64,000 nt of DNA, from NCBI GenBank assembly GCA_017614395.1, contig JAGABX010000111.1, forward strand, positions 1 to 64,000, written 5' to 3'. The translations under genes were made by a program, and so were the position numbers. This DNA comes from Eubacterium sp. Lineage in GTDB: Bacteria > Bacillota > Clostridia > Lachnospirales > Lachnospiraceae. The notes beneath the pieces were generated by a model. The model had not been told where the DNA came from. It searched no databases and saw only the letters and a list, made by a program, of their open reading frames with translations. This document shows positions 37,971 to 47,183 of the stretch, in pieces. How positions within the stretch are numbered: position 1 is the stretch's first letter; each line of letters starts with the position of its first letter.

Positions 37971-38027
37971 TAACTCTTTTACAAAACGCGCATTTTGATT
38001 TTTGATAATAAAAAGTAAAAAGAGTTA
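37971..38027. repeat. inverted repeat upstream of the aldolase/transketolase operon
   Basis: TAACTCTTTTAC (37971-37982) and GTAAAAAGAGTTA (38015-38027) are complementary apart from one extra A. They enclose a 32-nt A/T-rich loop. It lacks the GCTCGGG/CCCTCGC core of the hairpin family and has no terminator T-run. It may be an operator or a weak mRNA hairpin. Confidence 0.5.
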
Positions 38028-38060
38028 CTAATAATAAACAATTTACAGGAGGTAGTAAAA

Positions 38061-38720
38061 ATGAAACTATTTGTTGACACTGCGAAGATTGAGGACATCA
38101 GGAAAGCAGAGGAGATGGGAGTTATTTGCGGGGTGACAACCAATCCGTCACTGATTGCCAAGGAAGGCGGCAGGAGCCAGGAGGAGGTTTTGAAGGAGAT
38201 CGCGTCAATTGTTGACGGACCGATCAGCGGTGAGGTAAAGGCTACAACGACCGATGCTGAAGGAATGATCGCTGAGGGACGCGAGATCGCTAAGCTTCAT
38301 CCGAACATGGTGGTTAAAATCCCGATGACAGTGGAAGGACTCAAGGCAACCAAGGTACTTGCATCAGAAGGCATTAAGTGCAATGTAACCCTGATATTCT
38401 CCGCGAATCAGGCTCTGCTCGCTGCACGCGCAGGCGCTGCGTATGTATCACCGTTCATGGGGCGCCTGGATGACATCTCTACGCCGGGAATTGACCTGAT
38501 CGAGCAGATTGCGGATATATTTGCGAACTACCCTGAAATCGAAACGGAGATCATTGCAGCCAGCATCCGTAACCCGATCCATGTTACAGACTGTGCGCTC
38601 GCCGGAGCTGACATAGCTACCGTTCCGTATAACGTTATCGAGCAGATGACAAAGCATCCGCTGACTGATATCGGTATCGAGAAGTTCCAGAAGGATTATA
38701 TTGCTGTTTTTGGTGAATAA
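38061..38720 (+). CDS. fructose-6-phosphate aldolase / small transaldolase (TalC type)
   Basis: A class I aldolase-fold enzyme of 219 residues, matching the short decameric TalC/FSA group. It shows [20 protein letters not shown], the [12 protein letters not shown] motif, and the Schiff-base lysine in [15 protein letters not shown]. The [30 protein letters not shown] block is also present. Transaldolase and fructose-6-phosphate aldolase activities cannot be separated by eye. The adjacent split transketolase favours a transaldolase role in the non-oxidative pentose phosphate pathway. ATG after ACAGGAGG. Confidence 0.92.
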   Translation: MKLFVDTAKIEDIRKAEEMGVICGVTTNPSLIAKEGGRSQEEVLKEIASIVDGPISGEVKATTTDAEGMIAEGREIAKLHPNMVVKIPMTVEGLKATKVLASEGIKCNVTLIFSANQALLAARAGAAYVSPFMGRLDDISTPGIDLIEQIADIFANYPEIETEIIAASIRNPIHVTDCALAGADIATVPYNVIEQMTKHPLTDIGIEKFQKDYIAVFGE

Positions 38721-38730
38721 GGAGGAGCAG

Positions 38731-39561
38731 ATGGATAGCAGGGAATTGATGAAAAAGGCTGTCGAGGTTCGCAAGGGAGTCATTGAGGGCACCCATGCGG
38801 CGAAGTCCGGACATCCGGGCGGTTCACTCTCGGCTGCTGATATTTTCACTTATTTGTTTTTTGAGGAACTGAATATTGATCCGCAGAACCCGGATAAGCC
38901 GGATCGTGACAGGTTTGTGCTCAGTAAGGGACATACGGCGCCCGGATACTATTCGGCGTTGGCTAACCGAGGATATTTCCCGGTGGAGGATCTGAAAACA
39001 CTTCGTCACACGGGTTCGTATCTGCAGGGGCATCCCGATAAAAAGCATATCCCCGGTGTGGATATGTCGAGTGGCTCGCTGGGACAGGGCATATCGGCAG
39101 CGGTCGGCATGGCGTTGTCGGCAAAACTCTCGGGTGATTCATATCGCGTGTACACGTTGCTCGGCGACGGTGAGATCCAGGAGGGACAGGTTTGGGGGGC
39201 GTCTATGTTCGCAGCCTCCAGAAAGCTTGATAATCTGACCGTTATCGTTGACAATAACGGACTACAGATTGACGGCGCGATCGATCAGGTATGCTCGCCA
39301 TATCCTATCGACGAGAAGTTTGGAGCATTCGGTTTTCACGTGATTAACATTGACGGAAATGATTTTGATCAGATAAAAAAAGCATTCGATGAGGCAAAAC
39401 AGACCAAAGGCCAGCCCACGGCTATCATTGCCAAAACCGTTAAGGGCAAGGGTGTTTCGTTCATGGAGAATCAGGTTGGATGGCACGGAAAAGCCCCGAA
39501 TGATGAGGAGTATGAAAAAGCAATGGCTGAATTAGAGAAGGCGGGAGGTGAGATCGCATGA
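38731..39561 (+). CDS. tktA: transketolase, N-terminal (TPP-binding) subunit
   Basis: A 276-residue first half of a split transketolase. It carries the pyrophosphate-binding part of the TPP site: SGHPGGSLSAADIFTYLFF, LSKGHTAPGYYSAL, GSLGQGISAAVGMALSAKL and the metal-binding GDGEIQEGQVWGA ... VDNNGLQIDG. The ATG at 38731 follows TAAGGAGGAG, 10 nt after the aldolase stop. The reading frame extends upstream to a GTG that has no site. Stop and next start overlap (ATGA), which fits 1:1 assembly with the second subunit. Confidence 0.94.
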   Translation: MDSRELMKKAVEVRKGVIEGTHAAKSGHPGGSLSAADIFTYLFFEELNIDPQNPDKPDRDRFVLSKGHTAPGYYSALANRGYFPVEDLKTLRHTGSYLQGHPDKKHIPGVDMSSGSLGQGISAAVGMALSAKLSGDSYRVYTLLGDGEIQEGQVWGASMFAASRKLDNLTVIVDNNGLQIDGAIDQVCSPYPIDEKFGAFGFHVINIDGNDFDQIKKAFDEAKQTKGQPTAIIAKTVKGKGVSFMENQVGWHGKAPNDEEYEKAMAELEKAGGEIA

Positions 39562-40493
39562 GTGATGCAGTAAAAATCGCAACCAGAGACAGTTACGGAA
39601 ACGCGTTGGTAGAGTTAGGAAAGGCTCATGATGATCTCGTTGTCCTTGATGCCGATTTAGCAGCGGCAACTAAAACGGGAACATTCAAAAAGGAATTTCC
39701 GGATCGCCATATCGATTGCGGAATTGCAGAGTGTAACATGATGGGGATCGCGGCAGGTCTTGCAGCTACCGGAAAGGTGCCGTTTGCGTCGACATTTGCC
39801 ATGTTTGCGGCTGGACGCGCTTTTGAGCAGGTTCGCAACTCCATAGGATATCCGCAGTTGAATGTAAAGATTGGTGCGACGCATGCCGGCATATCAGTCG
39901 GAGAGGACGGCGCAACGCACCAGTGTAACGAGGATGTAGCTCTCATGAGGACGATACCGGGAATGACGGTTATTGTGCCGAGTGACGATATCGAGGCAAA
40001 GGCAGCGGTAAAGGCGGCATATGAGCATCAGGGACCGTGCTATCTGAGATTCGGTCGTTTGGCAGTGCCGGTGATCAACGATAATCCTTCATACAAATTC
40101 GAGCTAGGCAAAGGAGTTGTTTTGCGCGAGGGTACCGATGTGACAATCATAGCGTCGGGACTGCCGGTTTCAAACTGCCTCGAGGCAGCGGAGAAATTAG
40201 CGGCTGACGGCATCAGTGCCGAGGTGATCAACATCCACACGATCAAGCCACTCGATGAGGAACTGGTTATCGCTTCTGCTAAAAAGACCGGAAAGGTTGT
40301 TACCGTTGAGGAGCATTCCGTGATCGGAGGACTCGGTTCTGCCGTTTGTGACTGTCTTTCGGAGAACCGCCCGACGAAGGTGCTGAGAATCGGAATCAAT
40401 GATGTGTTCGGAGAGTCAGGTCCGGCGCTTGAATTGGTTGCTAAGTACGGGTTGGATGCGGAGAGCATCTACAGTAGAATTAAGGAATTATAA
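39558..40493 (+). CDS. tktB: transketolase, C-terminal subunit
   Basis: A 311-residue second half of the split transketolase, with the pyrimidine-binding domain (DLVVLDADLAAATKTGTF, CGIAECNMMGIAAGLAATG with the catalytic Glu, FASTFAMFAAGRAFEQVRNS) and the C-terminal transketolase domain (DVTIIASGLPVSNCLEAA, EEHSVIGGLGSAVCD). Together the two subunits interconvert pentose and triose/hexose phosphates and supply erythrose-4-phosphate for the shikimate pathway. A shikimate gene, aroA, lies next on the same strand, separated by a hairpin element and repeats. Confidence 0.94.
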   Translation: MSDAVKIATRDSYGNALVELGKAHDDLVVLDADLAAATKTGTFKKEFPDRHIDCGIAECNMMGIAAGLAATGKVPFASTFAMFAAGRAFEQVRNSIGYPQLNVKIGATHAGISVGEDGATHQCNEDVALMRTIPGMTVIVPSDDIEAKAAVKAAYEHQGPCYLRFGRLAVPVINDNPSYKFELGKGVVLREGTDVTIIASGLPVSNCLEAAEKLAADGISAEVINIHTIKPLDEELVIASAKKTGKVVTVEEHSVIGGLGSAVCDCLSENRPTKVLRIGINDVFGESGPALELVAKYGLDAESIYSRIKEL

Positions 40494-40518
40494 GAGAATC
40501 AGTTTCTTTAGATAATAC

Positions 40519-40653
40519 GGGATATGTGCATATAATCCGCTCGGGACTCCGTTCTCACCTTGCGGAAACGTAGCGGTGCATGGCTCGAAAACACCTCGCC
40601 TACGCACCGACGTTTCCTAAAGTTCCCTCGCGGAAATTATATGCACATATCCC
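40519..40653. repeat. structured hairpin element, copy D (long form)
   Basis: Arms GGGATATGTGCATATAAT (40519-40536) and its exact complement (40636-40653) enclose a 93-nt core (40539-40631). The core begins GCTCGGGACT and ends AGTTCCCTCGC. The ends pair as in the other copies, here with an A-T pair after GGG and one bulged T. The interior forms its own long stem, GGAAACGT-AG-CGGTGC against GCACCG-ACGTTTCC. It lies in the 335-bp gap between the transketolase and aroA genes. Confidence 0.88.
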
Positions 40654-40708
40654 TTTGTACTACATATACTGTAGGTTTTTATATACTTTTGTTTTTTTAT
40701 GGGGTAAA

Positions 40709-40744
40709 ATGGAAAAACAGTATAGTAATCAGTCTTTGTACTAA
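40709..40744 (+). CDS. 11-residue leader ORF 1 upstream of aroA
   Basis: ATG after GGGG-TAAA opens MEKQYSNQSLY followed by TAA. It resembles the aroA N-terminus (MVKEYNNQYK), consistent with duplication of the gene start. Translation is plausible because its start context is the same as that of aroA. Confidence 0.4.
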   Translation: MEKQYSNQSLY

Positions 40745-40768
40745 AAAGGGTATTTGTTCTGGGGTAAA

Positions 40769-40804
40769 ATGGAAAAACAGTATAGTAATCAGTCTTTGTA
40801 TTAA
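40769..40804 (+). CDS. 11-residue leader ORF 2 upstream of aroA
   Basis: Encodes the same MEKQYSNQSLY peptide, 60 bp downstream of the first. The two coding copies differ only in the last Tyr codon (TAC against TAT), a silent change. It ends 24 nt before the aroA ATG. Confidence 0.4.
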   Translation: MEKQYSNQSLY

Positions 40805-40828
40805 AAAAGTATTAGTTCTGGGGTAAAA

Positions 40829-42514
40829 ATGGTTAAAGAGTATAATAATCAGTATAAGGTTAATACATTTAATAAACCGGTGAATATTCAGGTGCGGGTT
40901 CCCGGATCCAAGAGTATTACAAACAGGGCGTTGCTGATTGCGGCTCTGAGTGACGGGGAGTGCGTGCTCAGGGGTTGCGGAATGAGCGATGACTCGCGGG
41001 TGTTTATAGAGGCTTTAGTCAGTCTTGGATTTGATGTTCAGGTGGATGGCTGTGATGTCGTGATACGTGGCGAGGGAGGAAGTATTCCACGTAAGCATGG
41101 TGACGTATATGTCGGCAGCGCCGGCACCGCAGCGCGCTTTTTGACGGCTATGATGGGGCTCTCTGACGGCGTATATGAGGTGACGTCCTCCGACCAGATG
41201 AAAACACGCCCTATGAGACCGTTGTTGGAGGCACTCGAACTCCTCGGTGCCGCTTTTACGTTTCATGAGCAGCCCTATGCATTTCCGTTTACGGTCACCG
41301 GTGCAGCTTGCATGGCAGACCGTTCCAAAACGGATTCGATGAAAATCGTCCATGATACGGATTCGGAGAGAATAACCCATGAGTCGTGGTTGACGGATTC
41401 TGGTAAGACTGACTCGGAATCACATGGCCTGACCATACCTCTTAACATTGACGCCAGCTCACAGTTTCTCAGTGCATTGCTTCTCTGCGCGCCGATGATT
41501 CCGTCCGGATTTTCCATCGAACTGACAGGAAAGCGCGAGGCACTGTCTTATGTAAAAATCACGGAACAGATGATGAGCACATTTATTATTTCAGATCAGC
41601 ATAACCGAATAACAGGAATTGATAAACAGAAAGATGATTTGTTTATAAATCCCGGAGAAAACCCTTCATCCGGGCAGCCTGCCGATGGATACAACGAATG
41701 CGAGGGCCATTGCAAGCGCATGAGCGACGAGCGAAGCGAGGAAGCGAATAGAGCGTGGCCCGAGCAGAGTTGTATCATCGGCAGGCGGAATAACACCATT
41801 ATTGTTCCGTCTGATGTACGATATCATGCCCGCAAGTACGACATTGAACCGGATGTGTCGGCCGCATGCTATTTCTATGCCATGGCGGCCATTAACGGAG
41901 GCAGCGCCCATGTCAGGGGAGTCAATCGAAACAACACACAGGGGGATATGCAGTTTTTAGATGTTCTGGAACAGATGGGATGCTCAGTTGGTTATGGCTC
42001 CGGTGATGGACCTGCAAACTCGACATTTGCTGTTTCTGAGTCTGATGGATCCGGACAGGAGATAAACCACCGTAATCCCGTGGGCGATATCATCGTTTCC
42101 CGTGACCCATCCACACAGCTTCATGGCATAGATGTCGATATGAGTGATTTCTCCGATCAGACAATGACGCTGTCAGTAATTGCACCGTTTGCTGATTCTC
42201 CGACAATCATTCGAGGTGTCGGACATATACGCAACCAGGAATCGGACCGTATACACGGGATAGTTACGGAACTGACGCGACTCGGAATTCGCTGCGAGGA
42301 GTATCCGGACGGGTTGAAAATATATCCGATCGATAATAATGAAAAAGCCTCAGACGAAACTGTCATCGACACCTACAATGACCACCGTATGGCGATGTCA
42401 TTTGCCGTAATCGGCACCCGGATTCCGGGCGTTGTCATCGATAATCCGGATTGTTCGCGAAAAACATTTGATGCTTTTTTTGAAATACTGTCCGGTATTT
42501 TGGAAAAAGGATGA
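40829..42514 (+). CDS. aroA: 3-phosphoshikimate 1-carboxyvinyltransferase (EPSP synthase) with insertions
   Basis: Joins phosphoenolpyruvate to shikimate-3-phosphate, the sixth step of the shikimate pathway. Core motifs are intact: VPGSKSITNRALLIAAL, GSAGTAARFLTAMMGL, DQMKTRPMRPLLEAL, DASSQFLSALLLCAP, IEPDVSAACYFYAMAAI, RNQESDRIHGIVTEL and DTYNDHRMAMSFAVIG. At 561 residues it is about 130 longer than usual. Three polar inserts lie in surface loops: near residues 155-195 (repeated TDS), near 255-330, and near 385-415. The middle one contains hairpin element C read in frame. The active-site residues flank the inserts, so the enzyme is probably functional. The start shares a duplicated 60-bp unit with two leader ORFs. 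Confidence 0.92.
   Translation: MVKEYNNQYKVNTFNKPVNIQVRVPGSKSITNRALLIAALSDGECVLRGCGMSDDSRVFIEALVSLGFDVQVDGCDVVIRGEGGSIPRKHGDVYVGSAGTAARFLTAMMGLSDGVYEVTSSDQMKTRPMRPLLEALELLGAAFTFHEQPYAFPFTVTGAACMADRSKTDSMKIVHDTDSERITHESWLTDSGKTDSESHGLTIPLNIDASSQFLSALLLCAPMIPSGFSIELTGKREALSYVKITEQMMSTFIISDQHNRITGIDKQKDDLFINPGENPSSGQPADGYNECEGHCKRMSDERSEEANRAWPEQSCIIGRRNNTIIVPSDVRYHARKYDIEPDVSAACYFYAMAAINGGSAHVRGVNRNNTQGDMQFLDVLEQMGCSVGYGSGDGPANSTFAVSESDGSGQEINHRNPVGDIIVSRDPSTQLHGIDVDMSDFSDQTMTLSVIAPFADSPTIIRGVGHIRNQESDRIHGIVTELTRLGIRCEEYPDGLKIYPIDNNEKASDETVIDTYNDHRMAMSFAVIGTRIPGVVIDNPDCSRKTFDAFFEILSGILEKG
41677..41786. repeat. structured hairpin element, copy C, inside aroA (reverse orientation)
   Basis: Arms GCCTGCCGATGGATACAAC (41677-41695) and GTTGTATCATCGGCAGGC (41769-41786) are complementary except for one bulged G. 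On the minus strand the enclosed core begins GCTCGGGCCA and ends TGGCCCTCGC, 66 nt long, so the pair after GGG is C-G instead of the G-C of copies A and B. In aroA it is read in frame as roughly residues 283-320 (GYNECEGHCKRMSDERSEEA and onward) without a stop. Confidence 0.88.
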
Positions 42515-42539
42515 TATAAGTGCAAATAGCAAAAAAAAC

Positions 42540-42568
42540 TTGTATAACTCAGAGAATTATGATAAAAT
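42540..42568 (+). promoter_or_regulatory. promoter of FIST signalling cassette
   Basis: TTGTAT (42540-42545), 17 bp, TAAAAT (42563-42568) with TGA before the -10, about 90 bp upstream of the first FIST gene. Confidence 0.55.
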
Positions 42569-42658
42569 AACCGTGTATATATGTTAATTTATTTGTTTCT
42601 GAGACTGTGGAGCAGGTTGTTAAACAATACAATTATACTATTATGAGGAGCGTTGCCA

Positions 42659-43861
42659 ATGAAATCAAAAGTGGTGTATACTGAGGAAACAGACTTCATG
42701 GAGGATGCGGCTGAGGAGATACTCGAGGGTTTTGAGGATTTTTCATTGCAGAAAAATTCTCTTGCCATTGTATTTGCCGAGGATATAGTTGATTATCCGG
42801 AACTGTATCGTTACCTGTCGTCCGAGTGGGATTTTCCCGTGATTGGATGTACGGCACTGGGAATGATAATGGGTGGTCGCAGAGGATTTGAGAGCAGTGG
42901 TATCACGGTTATGGTTATGACGGGGGATGAGTGCCGTTTTGCGGCCGGGATCACGGAGTCTCTCACGCCGGAAAACCACAAGGAGTATATCCGTGAATGT
43001 TACCAGAAACTGTCAAATGAGATTGATGGTGATGAAAAAATAGTTATTGCATACGGCAACTGCGTGACTGAGAATAATCTGGTTTCCGGTGACGATCTGC
43101 TCCGCGCGACGGATGAGGCCAGTGGCAATAAACCTATTTTCGGTGGGCTGGCGTCCGATAATCTGAATTTTCAGAAGATGAGGGTATTCTATAATGACCG
43201 CGCAGTAGAAAACGGTGAGGTTATGGCTCTGATCGGAGGTGATGTCAAACCGCTGTACAGGCATATAAATTCAGTAAAAAGGATGCCGTCAGGCGTTACT
43301 CACAGGATTACAAAATCTGAGAGAAACATTGTTTATGAATTGGATGGCGAGCCGATTGTTGATGTTCTGACACGTGATAATTTCAATGTGACAAAGGGTG
43401 ATGTTTTACGCGATTATCTGATGAATCCGTTTATAATCACCATAGATGAGCCTGACGGAAGCCGTATTGAGGCTGCCAGAAATCTTTCTTTTGTTGACAA
43501 AGAAAAAAACTGCGGCGTGTTTTTAGGCTTCATGCCTGAGGGCGCGGTGCTTGAGTTCGGCTATGCCGATCGGGATTATGTTAAGTCTACTCTGAAGGAA
43601 ATCATGTTTGGGATGCTTGATGAAGTGAAAAAGTCTGATTATCCATATCATACGGTTTTATGTACCAGTTGCGCATCGCGGTATCTGGTAATGTCATCCC
43701 AGATTGATCAGGTGGCACAGGGCTATGTTCCGGAACTGCCGGAAGGAAGCGGATTTTTAGGGTTTTATTCTTATGGTGAGTTTTGCCCGGTTTCGATGGC
43801 GAAATCATCGCAGGAGTATAATATGTTCCATAACTTTACCTACGTATTGTTGGCACTCTGA
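42659..43861 (+). CDS. FIST-domain sensor protein, first copy
   Basis: A 400-residue cytoplasmic protein with FIST_N ([49 protein letters not shown]) and FIST_C ([45 protein letters not shown]) domains. FIST is a predicted small-ligand sensor domain found with histidine kinases and chemotaxis receptors. A conserved Cys pair (CTSC) may take part in sensing. The ATG at 42659 follows GAGGAGCG. An in-frame TTG two codons earlier is less likely. It is clearly paralogous to the FIST gene at 47184, and the two bracket a hybrid kinase and a response regulator. Confidence 0.87.
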   Translation: MKSKVVYTEETDFMEDAAEEILEGFEDFSLQKNSLAIVFAEDIVDYPELYRYLSSEWDFPVIGCTALGMIMGGRRGFESSGITVMVMTGDECRFAAGITESLTPENHKEYIRECYQKLSNEIDGDEKIVIAYGNCVTENNLVSGDDLLRATDEASGNKPIFGGLASDNLNFQKMRVFYNDRAVENGEVMALIGGDVKPLYRHINSVKRMPSGVTHRITKSERNIVYELDGEPIVDVLTRDNFNVTKGDVLRDYLMNPFIITIDEPDGSRIEAARNLSFVDKEKNCGVFLGFMPEGAVLEFGYADRDYVKSTLKEIMFGMLDEVKKSDYPYHTVLCTSCASRYLVMSSQIDQVAQGYVPELPEGSGFLGFYSYGEFCPVSMAKSSQEYNMFHNFTYVLLAL

Positions 43862-43914
43862 GTATTGAATTACGATCTTTTGGAACCGGTTGGAACTGTT
43901 TATGGAGGGGTTGG

Positions 43915-46290
43915 ATGAGTGACGAGCAGGTGTTGACGCCCGAAGAGGAACTGGCTCAACTGAAATCTGATTATAAAAAGCTTCGTCGCGAGCTCAGACA
44001 CATGAGCAAGGACAACGAGATGCTGCGAATGGCTAATGAACAGTCTGCTCATACGCAGGCATTCATCCAGCGCGACAACATGAGGCAGATCTTTTTTATC
44101 CGCCAGTTGTTAAAATCCTCTCCATATCTTTTGGTGTTGACAGATGCCAAAATGCAGATAGTGATGGTTACCGAGCAGTTCTATCGCTACGGGAAAACTG
44201 ATGAGGGAACCGATGTCAAGGGTGCCCATCTGAAGGATGCATTCAAAAGCTGGTTTGACGATGAACAGTTCGAAAAGTTCATAGAAAGCTGTGAGAGGGC
44301 TCTCGGCGGAGAAAATCCCGAACCATATATCATTAACACCGCTATAGACAGACGAATCTATGATTTCCAGGTAACAATCTGTCCCATGATCACTGATGAT
44401 GGGGAAATGGTTGGACTGAACCTTGTGTTTGTTGACATGACGGAGATGATTGACGCCAAGGAGAAGGCTGACCAGGCCAATCAGGCAAAAAGCTCGTTTC
44501 TCGCGAACATGTCTCATGAAATACGAACTCCCATAAACGCTGTACTCGGCATGGATGAAATGATCCTCAGAGAGAGTCAGGAGACGGAGACACTGTCCTA
44601 TGCTGAGGATATACGCGCGGCAGGGAAAACACTCTTGGCGCTGATCAATGAGATCCTCGATTTTTCCAAGGTCGAGGAGGGCAAAATGGAGATCATACCG
44701 ACGCACTATGAGATTGGTTCAGTGATCAATGATCTGAGCAACATGGTTCGTGACAAGGTTGAGAAAAAGGGTCTCGAGTTCAAACTCGACCTTGATGAAA
44801 ACATTCCGCATGAGCTGTACGGAGATGAGATCCGAATAAAGCAGTGCATTTTGAACCTTCTCAACAACGCGGTAAAATACACTGAAAAGGGTTCGGTTAA
44901 ATTAGGTATCGGTTTCAGGAAAAAGGATGAGGAGAGCATTTTTCTTGAGGTGCACATATCGGATACCGGAATCGGCATGAAACAGGAGGATATGGATCGC
45001 CTGTTCACTCCGTTCATGAGAATAGAGGAAAAACGTAATCGTTCCATAGAGGGCACCGGTCTCGGTATGAGCATAACCAAGAGACTTCTCGAATTGATGG
45101 GGACAAGTCTTTCCGTGGACAGCGTTTACGGCAAGGGTTCGGTTTTTTCCTTTGCTGTAGAGCAGGAGGTTCTGGGATGGGAGCCGTTAGGCGATTTTGC
45201 TGAAAAATTCCAGCGTGATACGCGAAAGGTTGAAAAAAGCAAATATAAAGCAACGTTTTATGCGCCTTTAGCGCATCTTCTTGTTGTGGATGATACCCCG
45301 ACCAACCTGATCGTCATCAAGGGACTTCTCAAGGAGACCGGTGTTCAGATAGACACGGCGGAATCCGGCAGGGAGGCGCTCGTGCTCACGGAAAAGAACG
45401 ATTACGATGTTGTGTTTGTCGACCATATGATGCCGGAGATGGACGGACTGGAAACCCTGGAAGAGATGAAAAAGCAACCGAAATATGCCGATTCAGTTCA
45501 CGTTGCACTGACCGCAAACGCGATATCCGGAGCCAGGGAAATGTATTTGGAGGCCGGTTTTGATGATTATCTTTCAAAGCCAATCGATGGAGATCTGTTG
45601 GAGAAACAGCTTTCAAAATACATACCCGCGAGCAAGCAGATTGATGAGGGAGTTTCCTTCAGTGGAAAGGAAGCTGCAGAAAGAGAGGCTGCGGAGAAAA
45701 AGGAGATAATACCGGATTGGATCCGAAAAATACCCGGCGTTGATGTGGCTGAGGGTGTTAAAAATTGCGGTGGTGAGGACCTCTTTATGAATGTTATCAG
45801 GACATTTCATGATACTGCCGATCAAAAATACAGGGAAATTGTCGGGTTTTATCTGACAAACGATTGGAAGAATTATACGATACGTGTCCATGCGTTGAAA
45901 AGCTCTGCGCGTATCATCGGAGCTATGAAGCTGTCAAAGTTAGCTGAGGCTCTCGAGATGGCCGGTAAATCCGATGACATAGATTACATCAGGTCACATT
46001 CCGATGCGTGTCTCGGTATGTTTGAGATGCTTGATGCCAGACTGAAAAAATTTGATGAGGTATCGGCAGATTTGCCGCTTGCCGATGATGATATACTCAG
46101 GGAAGCATATCGGGCACTCTATGATTTTGCGGAGGATATGGATTTCGGAAACGTTGAGTCTGTGCTTGAGTCGTTGAAGGATTACAGCCTGAAGCCAAAT
46201 GATGAGGTATTGGTCAAACAGATTAATGAAAAGTTGATGATGCTTGACTGGGACGGCATAGAGGAATTATTGAAAGACAGGAGGGGTTGA
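43915..46290 (+). CDS. hybrid sensor histidine kinase (PAS-HisKA-HATPase-REC-Hpt)
   Basis: A 791-residue soluble kinase with no membrane helix. Order of parts: coiled coil ([20 protein letters not shown]), PAS domain (about 60-180), HisKA with phospho-acceptor H201 in [16 protein letters not shown], ATPase with [19 protein letters not shown] and GTGLGMSI, receiver with D503 in [12 protein letters not shown], and a C-terminal Hpt with H659 in [15 protein letters not shown] full four-step phosphorelay is therefore present in one chain. With no sensor of its own outside PAS, its input probably comes from the neighbouring FIST proteins. It overlaps the response regulator by 4 nt. Confidence 0.93.
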   Translation: MSDEQVLTPEEELAQLKSDYKKLRRELRHMSKDNEMLRMANEQSAHTQAFIQRDNMRQIFFIRQLLKSSPYLLVLTDAKMQIVMVTEQFYRYGKTDEGTDVKGAHLKDAFKSWFDDEQFEKFIESCERALGGENPEPYIINTAIDRRIYDFQVTICPMITDDGEMVGLNLVFVDMTEMIDAKEKADQANQAKSSFLANMSHEIRTPINAVLGMDEMILRESQETETLSYAEDIRAAGKTLLALINEILDFSKVEEGKMEIIPTHYEIGSVINDLSNMVRDKVEKKGLEFKLDLDENIPHELYGDEIRIKQCILNLLNNAVKYTEKGSVKLGIGFRKKDEESIFLEVHISDTGIGMKQEDMDRLFTPFMRIEEKRNRSIEGTGLGMSITKRLLELMGTSLSVDSVYGKGSVFSFAVEQEVLGWEPLGDFAEKFQRDTRKVEKSKYKATFYAPLAHLLVVDDTPTNLIVIKGLLKETGVQIDTAESGREALVLTEKNDYDVVFVDHMMPEMDGLETLEEMKKQPKYADSVHVALTANAISGAREMYLEAGFDDYLSKPIDGDLLEKQLSKYIPASKQIDEGVSFSGKEAAEREAAEKKEIIPDWIRKIPGVDVAEGVKNCGGEDLFMNVIRTFHDTADQKYREIVGFYLTNDWKNYTIRVHALKSSARIIGAMKLSKLAEALEMAGKSDDIDYIRSHSDACLGMFEMLDARLKKFDEVSADLPLADDDILREAYRALYDFAEDMDFGNVESVLESLKDYSLKPNDEVLVKQINEKLMMLDWDGIEELLKDRRG

Positions 46291-47072
46291 TGATGCCAAA
46301 GGAATTCGGAGCGGTTACAATCATCAGTTCATCGGAAGGATTTTTCACAAAAGGAATGGAGACAAAGATCCACGAGCTGGGCTATGAGACTGCATTCGCG
46401 ACATTGGATGAGGGCAATCGCGAATTGGCGAGAATTCGGAATAAAACAGCGCTTTACGTCCTTTATCTGCAGGATGAGATGGAGCCCAAGGTGCTGTTGA
46501 ATCTGCATGATATTTTGAATATGGACAATAAAAAGGTCATTGTCATTGGAGAGAGTGAGGACTTTGATCAGATAAAAAAGACCATTCCTGTCATGCTGAT
46601 TTTGAAATGGCTGGATCGCCCGCTCGATATGAATGCTTTCCTCAAATGTATCCATACTTTTTATGAAGGCGAGGACGAAGTTGTTGAGAGAAAGTCAATC
46701 CTCATCGTGGATGATGACATCACGTATATGCGCATGATATATGACTGGCTGAAGGAGGATTACGACGTAGGTATGGCGGCCTCCGGCGTTCAGGCAATTT
46801 CATGGCTCGTTAAAAACAGCGCGGATTTGGTACTGATGGATTATGAGATGCCGGTTGTTTCCGGACCCCAGGTGGTTGAGATGCTCCATAGCGATTCTGT
46901 TACCGGGCAGATTCCGGTAATGTTTTTGACGGGTAAAAATGAAAAGGAATTTGTCATGAGTGTTATTGACCTGAAACCTGTTGATTACCTGTTGAAGTCG
47001 ATAGACAGGATGGCGCTTTTAGGCAAGCTGAAAAAGTTTTTTGCCAACCAGAAAAAACCGGATGGTATGTAA
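46287..47072 (+). CDS. response regulator with pseudo-receiver and receiver domains
   Basis: A 261-residue protein without DNA-binding output. Residues 1-115 look like a receiver fold lacking the acidic pocket and phospho-Asp ([33 protein letters not shown]). Residues of about 133-258 form a normal receiver with [14 protein letters not shown], phospho-acceptor D185 in [13 protein letters not shown], Thr in [11 protein letters not shown] and Lys in YLLKS. It presumably accepts phosphate from the Hpt of the kinase encoded just upstream. Its output must be a protein contact, possibly with FIST proteins or another kinase. Confidence 0.87.
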   Translation: MMMPKEFGAVTIISSSEGFFTKGMETKIHELGYETAFATLDEGNRELARIRNKTALYVLYLQDEMEPKVLLNLHDILNMDNKKVIVIGESEDFDQIKKTIPVMLILKWLDRPLDMNAFLKCIHTFYEGEDEVVERKSILIVDDDITYMRMIYDWLKEDYDVGMAASGVQAISWLVKNSADLVLMDYEMPVVSGPQVVEMLHSDSVTGQIPVMFLTGKNEKEFVMSVIDLKPVDYLLKSIDRMALLGKLKKFFANQKKPDGM

Positions 47073-47104
47073 CCCATAATGCATGATTGCAATGAGAAAG
47101 GTGC

Positions 47105-47158
47105 ATGTAATCAGGTTGATATATTAAATGCTGCGATGGTATATGTAATCAGGTTGAT
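47105..47158 (+). repeat. direct repeat upstream of second FIST gene
   Basis: ATGTAATCAGGTTGAT occurs at 47105-47120 and again at 47143-47158, 38 bp apart. The second copy lies just upstream of the ribosome binding site. Spacing near 3.6 helical turns does not clearly suggest cooperative binding. It could equally be a remnant of a small duplication. Confidence 0.6.
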
Positions 47159-47183
47159 GAATTGATTGGAAAGGAGTGTTTCT

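Larger units (their letters stand above)
40697..40828 (+). repeat. 60-bp tandem repeats duplicating the aroA translation start
   Basis: A unit containing GGGGTAAAATGGAAAAACAG (then TATAGTAATCAGTCTTTGTA) occurs twice, with ATG at 40709 and 40769. A third, diverged unit supplies the ribosome binding site and ATG of aroA at 40829. The period is exactly 60 bp. The first two units each end in a stop codon after 11 codons. Confidence 0.92.

Noticed and set aside
40560..40826. An 88-codon plus-strand frame across hairpin element D and the aroA tandem repeats.
   Set aside because: Its amino-acid repeats simply mirror the 60-bp DNA repeats in another frame, and it spans a structured non-coding element without a start site.
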